Below are positions 1 through 9,910 of a stretch of DNA of 64,000 bases, in pieces. The notes under the pieces were generated by a model. The model saw only the letters and a program-made list of their open reading frames with translations. It was not told the DNA's origin and did not search any database. Every line of letters begins with the position of its first letter. Positions within the stretch are counted from its first letter, which is position 1. Source of the stretch: Caprella mutica (taxonomy: Eukaryota; Arthropoda; Malacostraca; Amphipoda; Caprellidae); assembly GCA_947561585.1 (NCBI GenBank), contig CANNZV010000922.1:1-64000 (forward strand), in the 5' to 3' direction. A program made the position numbers and the translations under genes.

Positions 1-384
1 CACTCTGATGATGTACTATCAGAGAAAAGAGTCACTGTGATGATGTACTATCAGAGAAAAGAGTCACTGTGATGATGTACTATCAGAGAAAAGAGTCACT
101 CTGATGATGTACTATCAGAGAAAAGAGTCACTGTGATGATGTACTATCAGAGTAAAGAGTCACTGTGATGATGTACTATCAGAGTAAAGAGTCACTGTGA
201 TGATGTACTATCAGAGTAAAGAGTCACTGTGATGATGTACTATCAGAGTAAAGAGTCACTGTGATGATGTACTATCAGAGAAAAGAGTCACTGTGATGAT
301 GTACTATCAGAGAAAAGAGTCACTGTCATGATGTACTATCAGAGAAAAGAGTCACTGTCATGATGTACTATCAGAGAAAAGAGT
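1..384. repeat. 32-bp minisatellite, 12 copies, open to the left
   Basis: Twelve head-to-tail 32-bp units start every 32 bases from position 1. Each contains the core GATGATGTACTATCAGAG followed by a short A-rich stretch and GAGTCACT. Variants at two or three positions (CTCTGAT/CTGTGAT/CTGTCAT; GAGAAAA/GAGTAAA) occur in runs, as expected from local unit duplication. There are no spacers, so it is not CRISPR-like. The array reaches the window edge and probably continues. Confidence 0.95.
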
Positions 385-773
385 CACTTTTCTAATTTTT
401 TATTATTTTCAAATCATACAATTTTGTCGTCGTGTACCGAAACCAATTTAAAAAAATCTTCAATCATTACAATCAGTAAAGTTTCTTTTTGGAAATTATT
501 TAGTTATTCACAAAGTGCTATAAAACAAATTATTATTGTATTGCGATGATGACCATTTCTTTGTCGAAGAAAATCATCCTGTTATTTTATTTTGTACCAT
601 CAAGATGTACTGTATATCAAAATACAGTTACAGTATAACACTATACAGTTACAATATAACACTATACAGTTACAATATAACATTATACAGTTACAATATA
701 ATTTTATAAATTATAATTAAACTTAACATATTCTATGTTAGTTTTTACACTTCAATTATAGGTTGTCGATGCC
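385..773. other. Non-coding AT-rich spacer
   Basis: No coding signal seen. At about 620-700 there are four imperfect 24-bp repeats built on TACAGTTACAATATAACA. Confidence 0.6.
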
Positions 774-1268
774 TTAAAGGGGCAGTAAACTTATTTAATA
801 TATTGACACTTTTTGTAAAAAAATATTGTAAGTATTTTTTTGTAAAAAAATATTGTAACTAATTAGCAATACCCTAGTGAAAATTGATCTGTCTGAAATA
901 CAATTACAACCAGTAACTAGTGTACATTATTATATTTACATTGTATGGAAGTTAACCGCACCCTTTGTTTACATAATCAGCTGTCTTTGCATGCAACGTA
1001 TTTTATTTAAACGATAACTGTACTCGATTCTACATATTCGTCAATGATTAGGAATAACTATTAAATGTAACAGAAACCTAAATTTAATTTGAATTAACTA
1101 GAATGTGAATAAAAACATACGAACAAGATGTTCATCAGATGATGGCGCTGCAGTTCAAAATGAATTAATCTATTTTGAATCCAATTTTTGATTAAAAAAA
1201 ATCAATGTCTCTCAATTGATTTATCAACTAGAGATAAAAAGTTTATTTCCGGTTTACTGCCCCATTAA
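774..1268. mobile_element. MITE with TTAA ends (piggyBac-like), copy 1
   Basis: The left end reads TTAA then AGGGGCAGTAAAC. The right end reads GTTTACTGCCCC, one more base, then TTAA. The termini are therefore inverted repeats flanked by TTAA, the target duplication of piggyBac-type elements. There is no transposase frame inside, so it is non-autonomous. A related copy lies at 45967-46526. The superfamily call is inference from TTAA and the terminal repeat only. Confidence 0.6.
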
Positions 1269-1455
1269 CGATGGCAAATTTAGTCCCCAAATGGAAAAAG
1301 CTGATCAACAGCTTCTAGTCGGTTGTTCTCCCTGAAGTAGCGTTAGCTGACCTCATTGTGAGATTAGCAAGTCAGACCCTTCACTAGTACACACCAACAT
1401 ATCATTTGCAATAATTCCTTCATATTATTCTCGCCTTCGTAATATATATAGCGAG

Positions 1456-1649
1456 TAGGGTAAATTACGAATTATCGGTCAGTTTCATATCTTCGGTCAT
1501 ATAACAAAAAACTATATTACAATTATTATTTAATTTTTTATTTCAGTTGGTATCCAATAATACCAACTAAAACCAATAATAATTGTAATATAGTTCTTAC
1601 TTATATGACCGAAGATATGAAACTGACCGATAATTCGTAATTCACCCTA
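1456..1649. mobile_element. Hairpin MITE family A, intact copy
   Basis: The left half (TAGGGTAAATTACGAATTAT onward) and right half (ending in the reverse complement, CCCTAA) pair over nearly the full element, around a centre containing GGTATCCAATAATACC. The arms include CGGTCAGTTTCATATCTTCG. The TA at both ends suggests a TA target duplication (Tc1/mariner-type mobilisation). Diverged relatives are at 12057-13616 (interrupted) and about 43175-43380, and a centre-only relic is at 6879. Confidence 0.75.
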
Positions 1650-2156
1650 AATCATTTAAATTTCTTATTCTATTTTTTTTTCTGTTCTAACTCTCATGTT
1701 AGCAAATTATTCTTAGACCCTTTTACTACATAATATCACAAACAAAATGATACTAATTTAGAAATCTCTTCACTAATTTCATTTTCTTGCGAAAAGAGAG
1801 AAAGCGTGTTTATTTATTTCAGTAGAAGGAAGTGAGCAAGCAAAGAAATACTGATTACTGTACAGTAAACACAGACTCAACCTGAAGGTTAGGCAAGGGC
1901 AAACACATATGGCAACATTGCGGTCACACAATCAAACAAACTTTCTTTATGCAACTATTTCAGCAAATATATTAAAATATAGGTTGTCTAGTTTACTTAT
2001 TGAGGCCCCTTCACTAATTTCTAACTATGAATAACTGCGAAGTAAGGCATTTAAAAAGAGAATTAGTTCACCCTCACTGTGACCTGACAGAATTATACGT
2101 TAGTAACCTCAATTGGTGACTTCCCTTCTATTGGTGAATTGAAGAGTGAACCATCA
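1650..2156. other. Non-coding spacer
   Basis: AT-rich sequence between a MITE and the 21-bp array. I see no gene, RNA or repeat I can name. Confidence 0.5.
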
Positions 2157-2868
2157 TGGTGTTATAAGGGATAAACTAATGGTTATAAGGGATAAACTAA
2201 AGGTTATAAGGGATAAACTAATGGTTATAAGGGATAAACTAATGGTTATAAGGGATAAACTAAAGGTTATAAGGGATAAACTAGAGGTTATAAGGGATAA
2301 ACTAATGGTTATAAGGGATAAACTAAAGGTTATAAGGGATAAACTAAAGGTTATAAGGGATAAACTAGAGGTTATAAGGGATAAACTAATGGTTATAAGG
2401 GATAAACTAAAGGTTATAAGGGATAAACTAAAGGTTATAAGGGATAAACTAAAGGTTATAAGGGATAAACTAAAGGTTATAAGGGATAAACTAATGGTTA
2501 TAAGGGATAAACTAATGGTTATAAGGGATAAACTAAAGGTTATAAGGGATAAACTAATGGTTATAAGGGATAAACTAAAGGTTATAAGGGATAAACTGAA
2601 GTTATAAGGGATAAACTAAAGGTTATAAGGGATAAACTGAAGGTTATAAGGGATAAACTAAAGGTTATAAGGGATAAACTGAAGGTTATAAGGGATAAAC
2701 TAAAGGTTATAAGGGATAAACTAAAGGTTATAAGGGATAAACTAAAGGTTATAAGGGATAAACTGAAGGTTATAAGGGATAAACTAAAGGTTATAAGGGA
2801 TAAACTGAAGGTTATAAGGGATAAACTAATGGTTATAAGGGATAAACTAAAGGTTATAAGGGATAAAC
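2157..2868. repeat. 21-bp minisatellite, about 34 copies
   Basis: Head-to-tail copies of GGTTATAAGGGATAAACT plus a three-base variable link (AAA, AAT, AGA or GAA context). The unit is divisible by three, so a frame of about 150 codons stays open and reads V-I-R-D-K-L with K, M or E at the seventh place. A few units with a missing base break the frame at about 2607. The open frame is explained by the period, and there is no sign of a real protein gene. Confidence 0.93.
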
Positions 2869-2889
2869 AATAATAATTTTATTGTACTA

Positions 2890-3112
2890 CAGTATATAAC
2901 TCTTCAATGGTGGGCTCCTCTATAGTGAATGTAGTGTCAGCAAAAGAACTACCCCATATAGTGAACAAAATTCTTTAGTCTGCCATAAAATCGCAATCAA
3001 TTTTCTAAAATTGATGGCCATTCATGGCCGACTAAAGAATTTTGTTCACTATATGGGGTAGTTCTCCTACTCAGGACTCTACATTCACTATAGAGGAGTT
3101 CTACTTTAGTAC
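2890..3112. mobile_element. pogo/Tigger-like palindromic MITE, copy 1
   Basis: Arms from 2915 (CTCCTCTATAGTGAATGTAG) and up to 3098 (its reverse complement) pair across about 90 bases with a short loop around 3000-3020. The outer end GAGTTCTACT resembles the CAGTAGAACTC-type terminus of pogo/Tigger elements. Relatives lie at 28613-28790 and, degraded, at 22870-23045. It carries no protein, so this is a non-autonomous element. The superfamily assignment is inference. Confidence 0.6.
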
Positions 3113-3477
3113 TAAATATAAATACTTTACAGAACTTCCATGATAACTGACTGCTAGAACCTCAAATCTGTGAAACTCATTACCGGATGTTGTAGGTTGC
3201 ATGAGTTTACATAACTATATTTATTAATTATTTATTTTACTCTCAATCCATAGCATCCGTTTCCGTCTGGTTTGTGAAATTGTCAACCTTATATGAGTCA
3301 CTTTAATGATATATATAAAGTTATCATTAATTAATTCAAAAAAATTATATTATATTTATGTACCAACTTTATACTTCTATAATTATCCCATTTTGTAATG
3401 TTTTGTGTGACAAAATGATGAATTTAAATTATTTAGTAAAAATATACGTATAATTAAAACCTGAATTAGTATATATA
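3113..3477. other. Non-coding AT-rich spacer
   Basis: Nothing recognisable on either strand. Confidence 0.5.
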
Positions 3478-3670
3478 CAGGGTGACCCACGAAAAAAGTG
3501 TACCAAACTTAGAATTAATATAAATATCGTATTTATAAGTAGTTAAAAAATAAGTTGAAGTAAATTTAAAAATTAGAATTATTTTCATGTATCCATTGCT
3601 TTAGATTGTACGTGTACGATATTTGTATTAATTATTCAAACTTGGGTACACTTTTCGGTGGGTCACCCCG
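3478..3670. mobile_element. MITE family B with TA target duplication, copy 1
   Basis: Begins CAGGGTGACCCACGAAAAAA and ends with the inverse, GGTGGGTCACCCCG, flanked by TA at 3476-3477 and 3671-3672. The inverted repeats extend about 60 bases inward (AATTAATATAAATATCGTA and partner). A second copy at 12170-12405 is inserted inside a family A MITE. TA duplication and a CAGGGTG-type end fit Tc1/mariner-type non-autonomous elements. Confidence 0.75.
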
Positions 3671-4108
3671 TATTATATGGCCCTACATAAACAAATAAAT
3701 ACCCATATATACTGTAACATACATGCATATTTAGGTCCTTTGTTTTATGTCTATATGTACATATGAAAGAGTTTAGTTACTTTCTATTTAATTATCAGCG
3801 TAATGCAATATTATTAGCCCCATGTAATTATTTAATTGTCGCTATTTCTCCTTTCTCTCTAATGATAACATTTCATATGAGTACAATATATTATTTAGAG
3901 TTCTAACTAGGCCTATATGTAGTCGAAATATTTAATTGCAACAGTACAATAAGTATAAATATCTATCCGAGGGTGACAGGATAAAAATACGTTAGGTTGG
4001 GGGTAATGGGTAAGTTTTCTCCCCGGGGTCGCTTCGATATATATAGAGACAAAATGTATATTTCTTTTAACTTTTTTTTGTTCAAAAATCCTATCATATT
4101 TAGGTTTC

Positions 4109-5897
4109 CTATCTGTACTCACCCTCTCCACCAAGGCTTGGCCATTCTCCTGAAGAAGGTACCGAAGGGGTAGCTTTGAGGGTAGTTAGACACTGTGGAA
4201 GAGATGACAATTATATTTAAGGCACGAAACTAATCTTTCTTAGTTCTCTAATCAACATTACTGTTCTAGTTGAATATTCTTTCAATAAATGTATCTGAAA
4301 TATGATATATTGAGGTAATTATTGAAAAACTCACATCCTGGGAAGCCATTATTGAAGTCAAATCTTAGGTCGAAAAGAGGTCCTCCAGTTTTAGGGGGAG
4401 GGACGCCTTCCTCTGCATCCTCTTCGACGTCTCCTTCTTGGAAGGAATCTGCATTCACGGGGATGATGTGTGGTTCAGGAAACTCTTCCTTCTCTGAATC
4501 TCCTTCGAAATAGACCTAAGATAAACAGAATTCGATTAGTCGTTAAACCAAGTGGAATTACAAGAACGCTTCAAAGTTTTGCAAATGACTAACTCTAAAT
4601 TGAGAAATAATCTCTGGAGACTTTTCCTACCTGGAGTCCGTCGTCTAAGCCATCCATGCCGAGAGATCCTTCCATGGCTTCAATAGGAGCATCTTGGGGA
4701 CTAACACCACTCGATCTGCTTCTGTGATCTGTCCTCATCCAGAAAGGAAGACTGTCTTGAACCTGATTAAAGTACAGAACATTTTAGGTATTGAAAGAAG
4801 TCCAAGTCTTGCTCATTCTTTCAAGTAGAAGACCTAACACTTCTGCAAGTTCATTCCAGGTGAAACTACTTAAAATTCAGTATTCTCATCAAGTCTGAAA
4901 TCATCATCACCTTTCGGTTCTACATAGTTTAGCAATAGGTAGCGGATAATAAATTACCTGATCTTCAATAGTTCTTGATATTTGTCCAACAGACTTTCCA
5001 ATGGTGCTCAGTTGGTCTAAGGTTGTCTCTAAATTACTGTCAAGTCGCTCTTGAAAATTCATTCCAGCTCTCGAAACCCTGCAGAAAAAAGACAGACAGA
5101 ATGGTTACAACTAATAGGTCTTATGATTATTTATTATAAATAAATTTTGAAAAGTTCTCGATCTGAATCTGAAGAACTATTTCAAAGCCTATACGATTAG
5201 CTTTAAATCCTTACATATTCAATAATGGAACCTATTTAGGTAAATTGCATTATTATTCATTATGTTACGTACAATGTAAGGGTATGTCATACCTCATAAA
5301 TGCTTGAAATATGTAGTAGTACCACATTTTTTTACAATACTATTTAATGTCATAGGAATTATTATACTTCATAAACTAACCAACATTGTCAAAAGCTAAC
5401 TATTTGTAATTAATTAACAAAAAACTGTTCTAAATAAAACCATTACCATGCAACAACCGGTTAAACTCTAACTAGGTGTGTGTATGTGTGTGTAGTTCCT
5501 TTTAACCAACATATCATTTAATTAATCACACATACACACATGCTTTGACATCTTCTGTTGCCATGGCTAGGTATTACGTCACTATAAAGGACAATGGTAC
5601 TTTAATTGAATGAACAAATATATAAATTATACATATTGATGTACAATATATACATCATTTTTCTATTTAAACACAACTTATTATTGTAATAAATTAAAAA
5701 TGAAACGAACAATTTTCTAGCGACAAAATGGATAAGGTAATGAAAAATATTTTAATTTAAAACAATTTCTGAATTGAATTATTTTTGACATGTCCTTACC
5801 CATCCCAAAATTCTCTATTGTTGAAGAATCTGGCATCTCTCTCGTTGGCGGAGGAATACACCGTGAGGAGAACAACCAAAGCAGCTACGCGAACCAT
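4109..5897 (-). CDS. Unrecognised secreted acidic protein, 5 exons, 198 aa
   Basis: The exon model on the minus strand is 5897-5800, 5078-4958, 4762-4631, 4515-4335 and 4173-4109. Introns 1-4 all have GT donors and AG acceptors, and the phases join without a stop. The ATG at 5897 begins a signal peptide (MVRVAALVVLLTVYSSA) followed by mature NERDARFFNN. Residues about 34-73 look helical and heptad-like (LDSNLETTLDQLSTIG). The next section is Arg/Ser-rich and then Gly/Asp-rich. Exon 4 is strongly acidic (EGDVEEDAEEG) with a PPPKTGGPLFDLRFDFNNG stretch. The last exon gives GEWPSLGGEGEYR and a stop at 4109. Its GGTGAGT could instead be a donor to an unseen sixth exon, so the C-terminus is less certain. 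The exon 5 acceptor (CTCAAAG) is the only one that avoids an immediate stop. I recognise no family. The role is probably extracellular, with no function inferred. Confidence 0.7.
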
Positions 5898-5920
5898 TCT
5901 AGCACCGTGTTACAAGCACT

Positions 5921-5956
5921 ACTGAGTGACACTCCTGCGGTCTCTCTGCTTATATC
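5921..5956 (-). promoter_or_regulatory. TATA box and TCAGT initiator of the 198-aa secreted protein gene
   Basis: Read on the minus strand, GATATAAG at 5956-5949 is followed about 28 bases later by TCAGT (5925-5921), the arthropod initiator consensus. The predicted start site near 5923 leaves a 5' leader of about 25 bases before the ATG at 5897. The correct TATA-Inr spacing supports the gene model. Confidence 0.6.
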
Positions 5957-5959
5957 AGG

Positions 5960-6319
5960 ACCTAGTCGTTAGCTCTTCCGAGAACAAACAGTGCTAGGTA
6001 AGGTTTGACATCACTGAAGAAAGTAAAGTTACGAGAAACTAATAAAAAAAATACTTATTACTCATGAACCTTATTGGAAAATAATATTCTAACAAAAACA
6101 TGATAGGATTTAACTTTTATTTTACCTAATAATTTTGTACTTAAAATTCAAAATGAGAATTAATTAATTGATTAGCATAATAAATTCTTGTTTCAAAGTA
6201 TATATATTTGCAATTTCTAAGCATTAATTCTTTAATATAAAATAAGAACGCATTAGTATCAAATAACGTTAGAATTCCCAGGCACAACAACCCCGTTTCT
6301 AAGAAATGAGCAATGTTGT
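5960..6319. other. Upstream non-coding region
   Basis: AT-rich sequence 5' of the secreted protein gene. No element beyond the core promoter is recognisable. Confidence 0.45.
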
Positions 6320-6462
6320 AATAATATACTATTGAGTTATATGTGATATATTGTTACAATATACCATTGAGACCATGTGATATATATATATTGTTGTTAC
6401 AATATACCATTGAGACTATGTGATATATATATATTGTTGTTACAATATACCATAGAGACCTT
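6320..6462. repeat. Short tandem repeat of about 46 bp, 3 copies
   Basis: Three imperfect units share TTACAATATACCATTGAGAC followed by ATGTGATATATATATATTG. Confidence 0.8.
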
Positions 6463-7474
6463 GGTAGCAATTAATTCAATATTAGTTTTCAGTGAAGTTA
6501 TTGAAGATTCACCACTTTATTCACACTAACCAACTGTTTATTTATTCTGATAATATATTACTTTATTAGCACAATGATTAATTTAACGAGAAAATACTGT
6601 TATAACTAACTATAAAATTATAGATTTATGAGAACCAATGTATTTTTCTTAATTTTACATGTTATTTACTAAAAAATGATATGGAAGAATAGAGAAAACA
6701 TTTTAGTAAAAATTAAAAAAAAAAACCTTTAAGTATAATTTTTTAATTTAATTTCTATTTTTCTGGAAAAATGTTTTTTTCTAATGAATAAAAGTATGCT
6801 GCTAAGTTGAGACCAGTTGTTTATTATCAAACCGTCTTTTTCTTGCCGTTTTACTCATTCAGCTGGTTTAGCCTAGATGGTATCCATGATACCTGCAGGT
6901 ATCATGGATACCAACTAAAATTAATAAAAATTATATCGTTTTTCTTTCTGCATATACAATTAAAAAATCTGGTGCAAAAAGTAGGAGGAGCTTAGCAAAA
7001 AGTCTGATGGAAAGACTTATAAAACCCTGCGTGTGTACGGTCCTTCAGACTCTCCTGTAATTTGTGATATCACTCCAGGACTTCACCTCTCCATTCCTCG
7101 AACTGACTGCACCGGTGACTCATGCTTGACTCTTACTTTATTTACAATGCACATCCTTTACAGGTACTAAAGGATGTGCGTGATTGCAATGCAGCTGTAG
7201 AGTTCATTTATACCGTGATGAGATTCAGAGAGTAAAATAGAGTGTAAAGCTAAGTAAATAATTAAACGTTTCTTTTAGTAGAGGTGATTGTTAGAATAAT
7301 TAATTAAAAGGAATTAAATGCAATTGATAATTCACTATCAATAATTTACTGTATATTAAAAATAAAAATATTTAAAAAGAAATTGTTATTTTTTTTTTGA
7401 AGAATATTTTGTTTAAAAAAGAAACTCTTTCTTTTATTTCTGAAATAATTTATAGATTTGGTATTAGAGAAAAT
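6463..7474. repeat. Spacer with perfect 34-bp palindrome at 6879-6912
   Basis: The half-site GGTATCCATGATACCTG is immediately followed by its exact reverse complement. It resembles the centre of the family A MITEs (1456 and 43175), so it is probably a relic of that family. About 6960-7060 contains AGCTTAGCAAAAAGT and CTGTAC-GGTCCTT-like words that recur at 42050-42120, another dispersed repeat. No gene seen. Confidence 0.6.
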
Positions 7475-8403
7475 GATAGCCAATGTAAAGAGACAGCGCG
7501 CCATCACACGGTCAATGATAGCCAATGTAAAGAGACAGCGCCATCACACGGTCAATGATAGCCAATGCAAAGAGACAGCGCCATCACACGGTCAATGATA
7601 GCCAATGCAAAGAGACAGCGCCATCATACGGACAATGATAGCCAATGTAAAGAGACAGCGCCATCATACGGACAATGATAGCCAATGTAAAGAGACAGCG
7701 CCATCATACGGACAATGATAGCCAATGTAAAGAGACAGAGCCAACACACGGACAATGATAGCCAATGTAAAGAGACAGAGCCAACACACGGACAATGATA
7801 GCCAATGTAAAGAGACAGAGCCAACACACGGACAATGATAGCCAATGTAAAGAGACAGCGCTATCATACGGACAATGATAGCCAATGTAAAGAGACAGCG
7901 CTATCACACGGACAATGATAGCCAATGTAAAGAGACAGCGCTATCATACGGACAATGATAGCCAATGTAAAGAGACAGCGCTATCACACGGACAATGATA
8001 GCCAATGTAAAGAGACAGCGCTATCATACGGACAATGATAGCCAATGTAAAGAGACAGCGCTATCATACGGACAATGATAGCCAATGTAAAGAGACAGCG
8101 CTATCATACGGGCAATGATAACCAATGTAAAGAGACAGCGCTATCATACGGACAATGATAGCCAATGCAAAGAGACAGCGCTATCATACGGACAATGATA
8201 GCCAATGCAAAGAGACAGCGCTATCATACGGACAATGATAGCCAATGTAAAGAGACAGCGCTATCATACGGACAATGATAGCCAATGCAAAGAGACAGCG
8301 CTATCATACGGACAATGATAGCCAATGCAAAGAGACAGCGCTATCATACGGACAATGATAGCTAATGAAAAGAAACAGCGCTATCATACGGACATTGATA
8401 GCC
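7475..8403. repeat. 40-bp minisatellite, about 23 copies
   Basis: GATAGCCAATGTAAAGAGAC recurs at 7475, 7517 and then exactly every 40 bases to 8397. Three sequence blocks are visible: CCATCACACGGTC at the left, GCCAACACACGGAC around 7740-7850, and GCTATCATACGGAC to the right end. Each unit contains a CCAAT pentamer. Minus-strand frames in the array (WLSLSV/IIVRV motifs) are translations of the repeat and not genes. Confidence 0.95.
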
Positions 8404-8530
8404 TTAGGTTTGGAGCGTTACTTTGAAAAGCAGCGGCGCTTTCGCAGCCGCTACATGCCAAATAATATAGCAGCGCTACTGCTACAGTCAAATGTAGCGG
8501 CAGCGCTACAGCGCTACTTTTCAAAAAAAT
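8404..8530. other. GC-rich patch with repeated AGCGCTAC words
   Basis: Directly after the array, both orientations of AGCGCTAC/GTAGCGCT and GCAGCGGCG occur several times in about 110 bases, with CTTTGAAAAG and CTTTTCAAA at the two sides. This looks like the subterminal region of a DNA transposon, but no transposase is attached. Confidence 0.4.
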
Positions 8531-9780
8531 GATCATACATGCTGTAATATTGAATTCATTATATTTACTGCCACAAACAATGGATAAATTAATTGCTGAT
8601 CCCCTGAAGAAGATTACTCGCAAGGATAAGGGCAAATGCAAAGTAGCTACGAGACATAACTTGTCATTGATCAAGAGAGAACTCAAGAGGAAACTAGTGA
8701 TGCAGTTTTTTAGAGAGTCAGTGTGGAAAACTTCTCAAAAACACTGAAAGTTTTCGTGGCTCATGTTTCACCCGTTATCAGACCTATTTAAAGGTTGTAA
8801 TCACTAACTTAATTAATTAATTTGTAATCAATCAATTAAGATTGTGATTACTAAATAGTCTTGTTCAAATATTTGCTTATGTTAAATATTTGTATGTTAA
8901 GTATGTTGTAGTCAGTAATTGTTATATCAATTCATTTTATTTCAATCTATAATATATTTATATTCTCACGGTTAGATTTATATTCCCATGTTATTATCAA
9001 TCTATAATGATTTGCATATATGTGTGTTATGTTTGGTTTCTTATACAGTGACCAAACATACTCTGACTCATAGGGGGAAGATAATGAAACAGTCGATTGC
9101 ATTATAAGACCTGCAACTGTTTATAATCAAGAAATAATTACATAAGCCTTCTACTTATTATGAAAACAATTTCGATCGATGTTTGTAAACTATAATTTTT
9201 AGCAACTAACACTGAGAAAATTTGAACAGACTGACAGTCATTGCTGAATTATATCTATAGAATTATCCTCATAGGAATAATGTACTGCAACAATAAAATA
9301 ATTTACTTTATGCATGGAACATTTAATTTTGCAATAATTTTTATACCGAATTATAAGTACTTAATTGTTAGATAAAATAAAGAGAGATACTGTCCTGTTT
9401 CTTACCAATAACTAACTATGGTTAAAAATAAGAATTTATACTTTGTTATTGTTCTGCATGTAGAAGCCATACAAATGATGTTACTTTTATCACTTTAGTT
9501 CATATATAGGGATAGAATGTATATAATATAGGTATGGAAAAGTCGTCCATTAAACGCAAAAGAATAAATTTAAATGGAACATATGTTTTGATATAAAGTA
9601 GTTTAATGTATGTATGTATGTGTAGTATACATAGTTAATGTACTTTGTTGTATCCAGTAAGTTTGATGTACTGCACAATTTCTGATTGTTTTGTGAAACA
9701 TTAATCTGGATAGATATATAATAATTAATTTAATTTAATTTAAAATATACTGTCTGGTGCCTTGTTGTTGGCGTTAATGA
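8531..9780. other. Non-coding spacer
   Basis: AT-rich. A 72-codon open frame at 8529-8747 (+) is Lys-rich and matches nothing I recognise, and splice or promoter context is absent. Confidence 0.45.
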
Positions 9781-9786
9781 AAATTT

Positions 9787-9903
9787 ATACGAGGATATCA
9801 ATTGAGATTTTTAAATACTTTGAAGCTGCGTACATTGGAACAAAACAGGGAAGACGAAACAGACGCGAAAACCCGTTACATCCAGTTGAATTTTGGAATG
9901 TTC
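9787..9903 (+). pseudogene. Fragment of MULE/FLYWCH-type transposase-like protein
   Basis: The + frame reads IEIFKYFEAAYIGTKQGRR, then ENPLHPVEFWNVQERES and a stop. This resembles the Y-F-E-x-x-Y-I-G-...-R-R-R-...-P-x-W-N segment of MULE-type (FLYWCH-associated) transposases. The usual following P-R-T-N-N-x-x-E-x-W-H region is missing. Further Lys/Arg-rich sequence in another frame follows. A short relic with no start or promoter. Confidence 0.4.
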
Positions 9904-9910
9904 AAGAAAG

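Noticed and set aside
1..384. CRISPR array
   Set aside because: The 32-bp repeats are contiguous with no spacers, and the genome is eukaryotic.
2146..2607. 153-codon open frame of V-I-R-D-K-L repeats as a gene
   Set aside because: It is the 21-bp minisatellite read in frame, and the array continues past the frame break with the same unit.
3913..4134. 73-codon minus frame starting MVERVSTDRK
   Set aside because: Lies mostly beyond the stop of the last exon. Its first codons overlap exon 5 in another frame, and nothing supports it.
4322..4513. 63-codon + strand frame
   Set aside because: Antisense to exon 4 of the 198-aa secreted protein gene.
5790..5972. 60-codon + strand frame
   Set aside because: Antisense to the signal-peptide exon and promoter of the same gene.
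7624..7925. Overlapping 73-codon minus frames in the 40-bp array
   Set aside because: Identical repeats offset by 40 bases, so translation artefacts.
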